Source: Streptomyces sp. NBC_00344 (lineage in GTDB: Bacteria > Actinomycetota > Actinomycetes > Streptomycetales > Streptomycetaceae). Taken from it: a stretch of DNA of 64,000 bases. The stretch spans positions 2,748,501 through 2,812,500 of the forward strand of contig NZ_CP107996.1 of assembly GCF_036088315.1 (NCBI RefSeq). The letters are read 5' to 3'. Every line of letters begins with the position of its first letter. Position 1 is the stretch's first letter. Shown piece by piece: positions 63,184 through 64,000 of this stretch. Below the pieces are notes generated by a model that did no database searches, was not told where the DNA came from, and saw only the letters and a list, made by a program, of their open reading frames with translations. The position numbers were made by a program, and so were the translations under genes.

Positions 63184-63929
63184 CAGTTGTACGACCTCCG
63201 CTGGTCCGGAGCCGGGATCTGGGCGCCCTTGTACTCGACGGCGATACCGCCCAGGGGGTAGTCCTTGCGCTGCGGGAAGCCCTGCCAGTCGTCCGGCATC
63301 ATGATCCGGGTGAGGGCGGGGTGGCCGTCGAAGATCAGGCCGAAGAAGTCGTATGTCTCGCGCTCGTGCCAGTCGTTGGTCGGATAGACCTCGACCAGGG
63401 ACGGGACATGAGGATCCGCGTCCGGCGCGCTGACCTCCAGACGGATCAGCCGGCCGTGCGTGATCGAGCGCAGATGGTAGACGGCGTGCAGCTCGCGGCC
63501 CTTGTCATTGGCGAAGTGGACCCCGCTCACGCCGGTGCACAGCTCGAAGCGCAGCGCGGGGTCGTCACGCAGGGTGCGCGCCACGGTCACCAGGTGCTCG
63601 CGGTCGATGTGGAAGGTGAGTTCGGCGCGGTCGACGACCGTCTTCTCGATGGCGTTGCCGGGGACGATGCCCTGTTCTTCCAGGGCTCCCTCCAGCTCGT
63701 CGGCCACCTCGTCGAACCAGCCGTGCGCGTCCGAGCCGCCCGGGCCCCCGTACGGCCGGTTCGTGCGGCCGGGCATCGCCACGGTCCTCACGAGACCGCC
63801 GTACCCGCTGGTGTCCCCGCCGTTGCGGGCGCCGAACATTCCGGTGCGTACGCCGATGACCTCGCCCGTGTCGTCGCGGGGGGCGGGGACCGCGCCGTTG
63901 TCTTCGTGCCGCTCGTGGTCGTCGCTCAC
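63183..63929 (-). CDS. nuoC: NADH-quinone oxidoreductase subunit C, main operon
   Basis: A 248-residue 30-kDa subunit. The signature [42 protein letters not shown], of which [11 protein letters not shown] and QRKDYPLGG are the key ends, is normal. It has an N-terminal extension of about 60 polar residues (including [10 protein letters not shown]). It is not fused to NuoD. GTG start overlapping nuoB by four bases. This compact form contrasts with the long-tailed nuoC2. Confidence 0.94.
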   Translation of the reverse strand: MSDDHERHEDNGAVPAPRDDTGEVIGVRTGMFGARNGGDTSGYGGLVRTVAMPGRTNRPYGGPGGSDAHGWFDEVADELEGALEEQGIVPGNAIEKTVVDRAELTFHIDREHLVTVARTLRDDPALRFELCTGVSGVHFANDKGRELHAVYHLRSITHGRLIRLEVSAPDADPHVPSLVEVYPTNDWHERETYDFFGLIFDGHPALTRIMMPDDWQGFPQRKDYPLGGIAVEYKGAQIPAPDQRRSYN

Positions 63930-64000
63930 CGCAGCAGCCCCTTCATCTCGATCGTCGGGAGCGCCTTGAGGGCCGCCTCCTCCGCCTCGCGGGCCGCTTC
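63926..64000 (-). CDS. nuoB: NADH-quinone oxidoreductase subunit B, main operon, partial
   Basis: Only the last 24 codons are in the window, reading [17 protein letters not shown] at the C-terminus. This polar end, the four-base overlap with nuoC and the position in the operon identify it as nuoB. The cluster-binding part lies beyond the window. Confidence 0.85.
   Translation of the reverse strand, partial: EAAREAEEAALKALPTIEMKGLLR

Overview
The window is high-GC, densely packed bacterial DNA with frequent GTG starts, four-base ATGA/GTGA gene overlaps and HisKA_3/LuxR, HxlR, TetR and GntR regulators. This fits Streptomyces or a close actinomycete. From memory of S. coelicolor, the gene order (yajQ, alkB, a partial second nuo cluster, korAB, a polyprenyl synthase, recQ, the full nuo operon) resembles the SCO456x-461x region. 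I could not run a comparison.

Layout: (1) 1-7.1 kb holds housekeeping and stress genes: a partial amidohydrolase, a small NAD(P)-binding protein with a GyrI-like partner, a broken MDMPI-type gene beside tRNA-Tyr, yajQ, alkB, a GlsB-type protein, a YccF-type protein, htpX and mscL. (2) 7.1-17.1 kb, minus strand, is a second complex I cluster (nuoA,B,C,H,I,J,K,L,M,N) with no nuoD, E, F or G. Its NuoC carries a tail of about 255 residues. (3) 17.3-24.3 kb, plus strand, has two tandem paralogous sensor kinases, one LuxR-type response regulator, and korAB (2-oxoacid:ferredoxin oxidoreductase). (4) 24.3-32.2 kb holds HxlR with a divergent NmrA-like oxidoreductase, RarD, TetR, a LolA-like protein with an ABC exporter, and a long-chain polyprenyl diphosphate synthase. 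(5) 32.4-41.0 kb holds a CocE/NonD hydrolase with a Cys in place of the nucleophile Ser, a flavin monooxygenase-like protein, an ATP-grasp protein, fumarylacetoacetase, a GPP34 protein and recQ. (6) 41.2-48.1 kb, plus strand, is a compact cassette: GntR regulator, two-cluster ferredoxin, sulfonate/nitrate-type ABC importer (its binding protein has a NosL-like C-terminal domain), and an AprA/fumarate-reductase-like flavoprotein fused to HEAT repeats. (7) 48.2-64 kb, minus strand, has a VOC protein and then the canonical NADH dehydrogenase operon nuoN to nuoB, running off the window end.

How the genes connect: NADH enters the full Nuo complex and goes to menaquinone, whose side chain the polyprenyl synthase could supply. 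KorAB makes reduced ferredoxin. The second Nuo cluster lacks the NADH module (E,F,G) and is separated from korAB only by a two-component system, so a ferredoxin-linked role is a reasonable inference. The 41.2-48.1 kb cassette looks like an uptake-plus-redox module for a small sulfur- or nitrogen-containing anion. It is the best candidate here for an undescribed system, followed by the nuoD-less complex I cluster.
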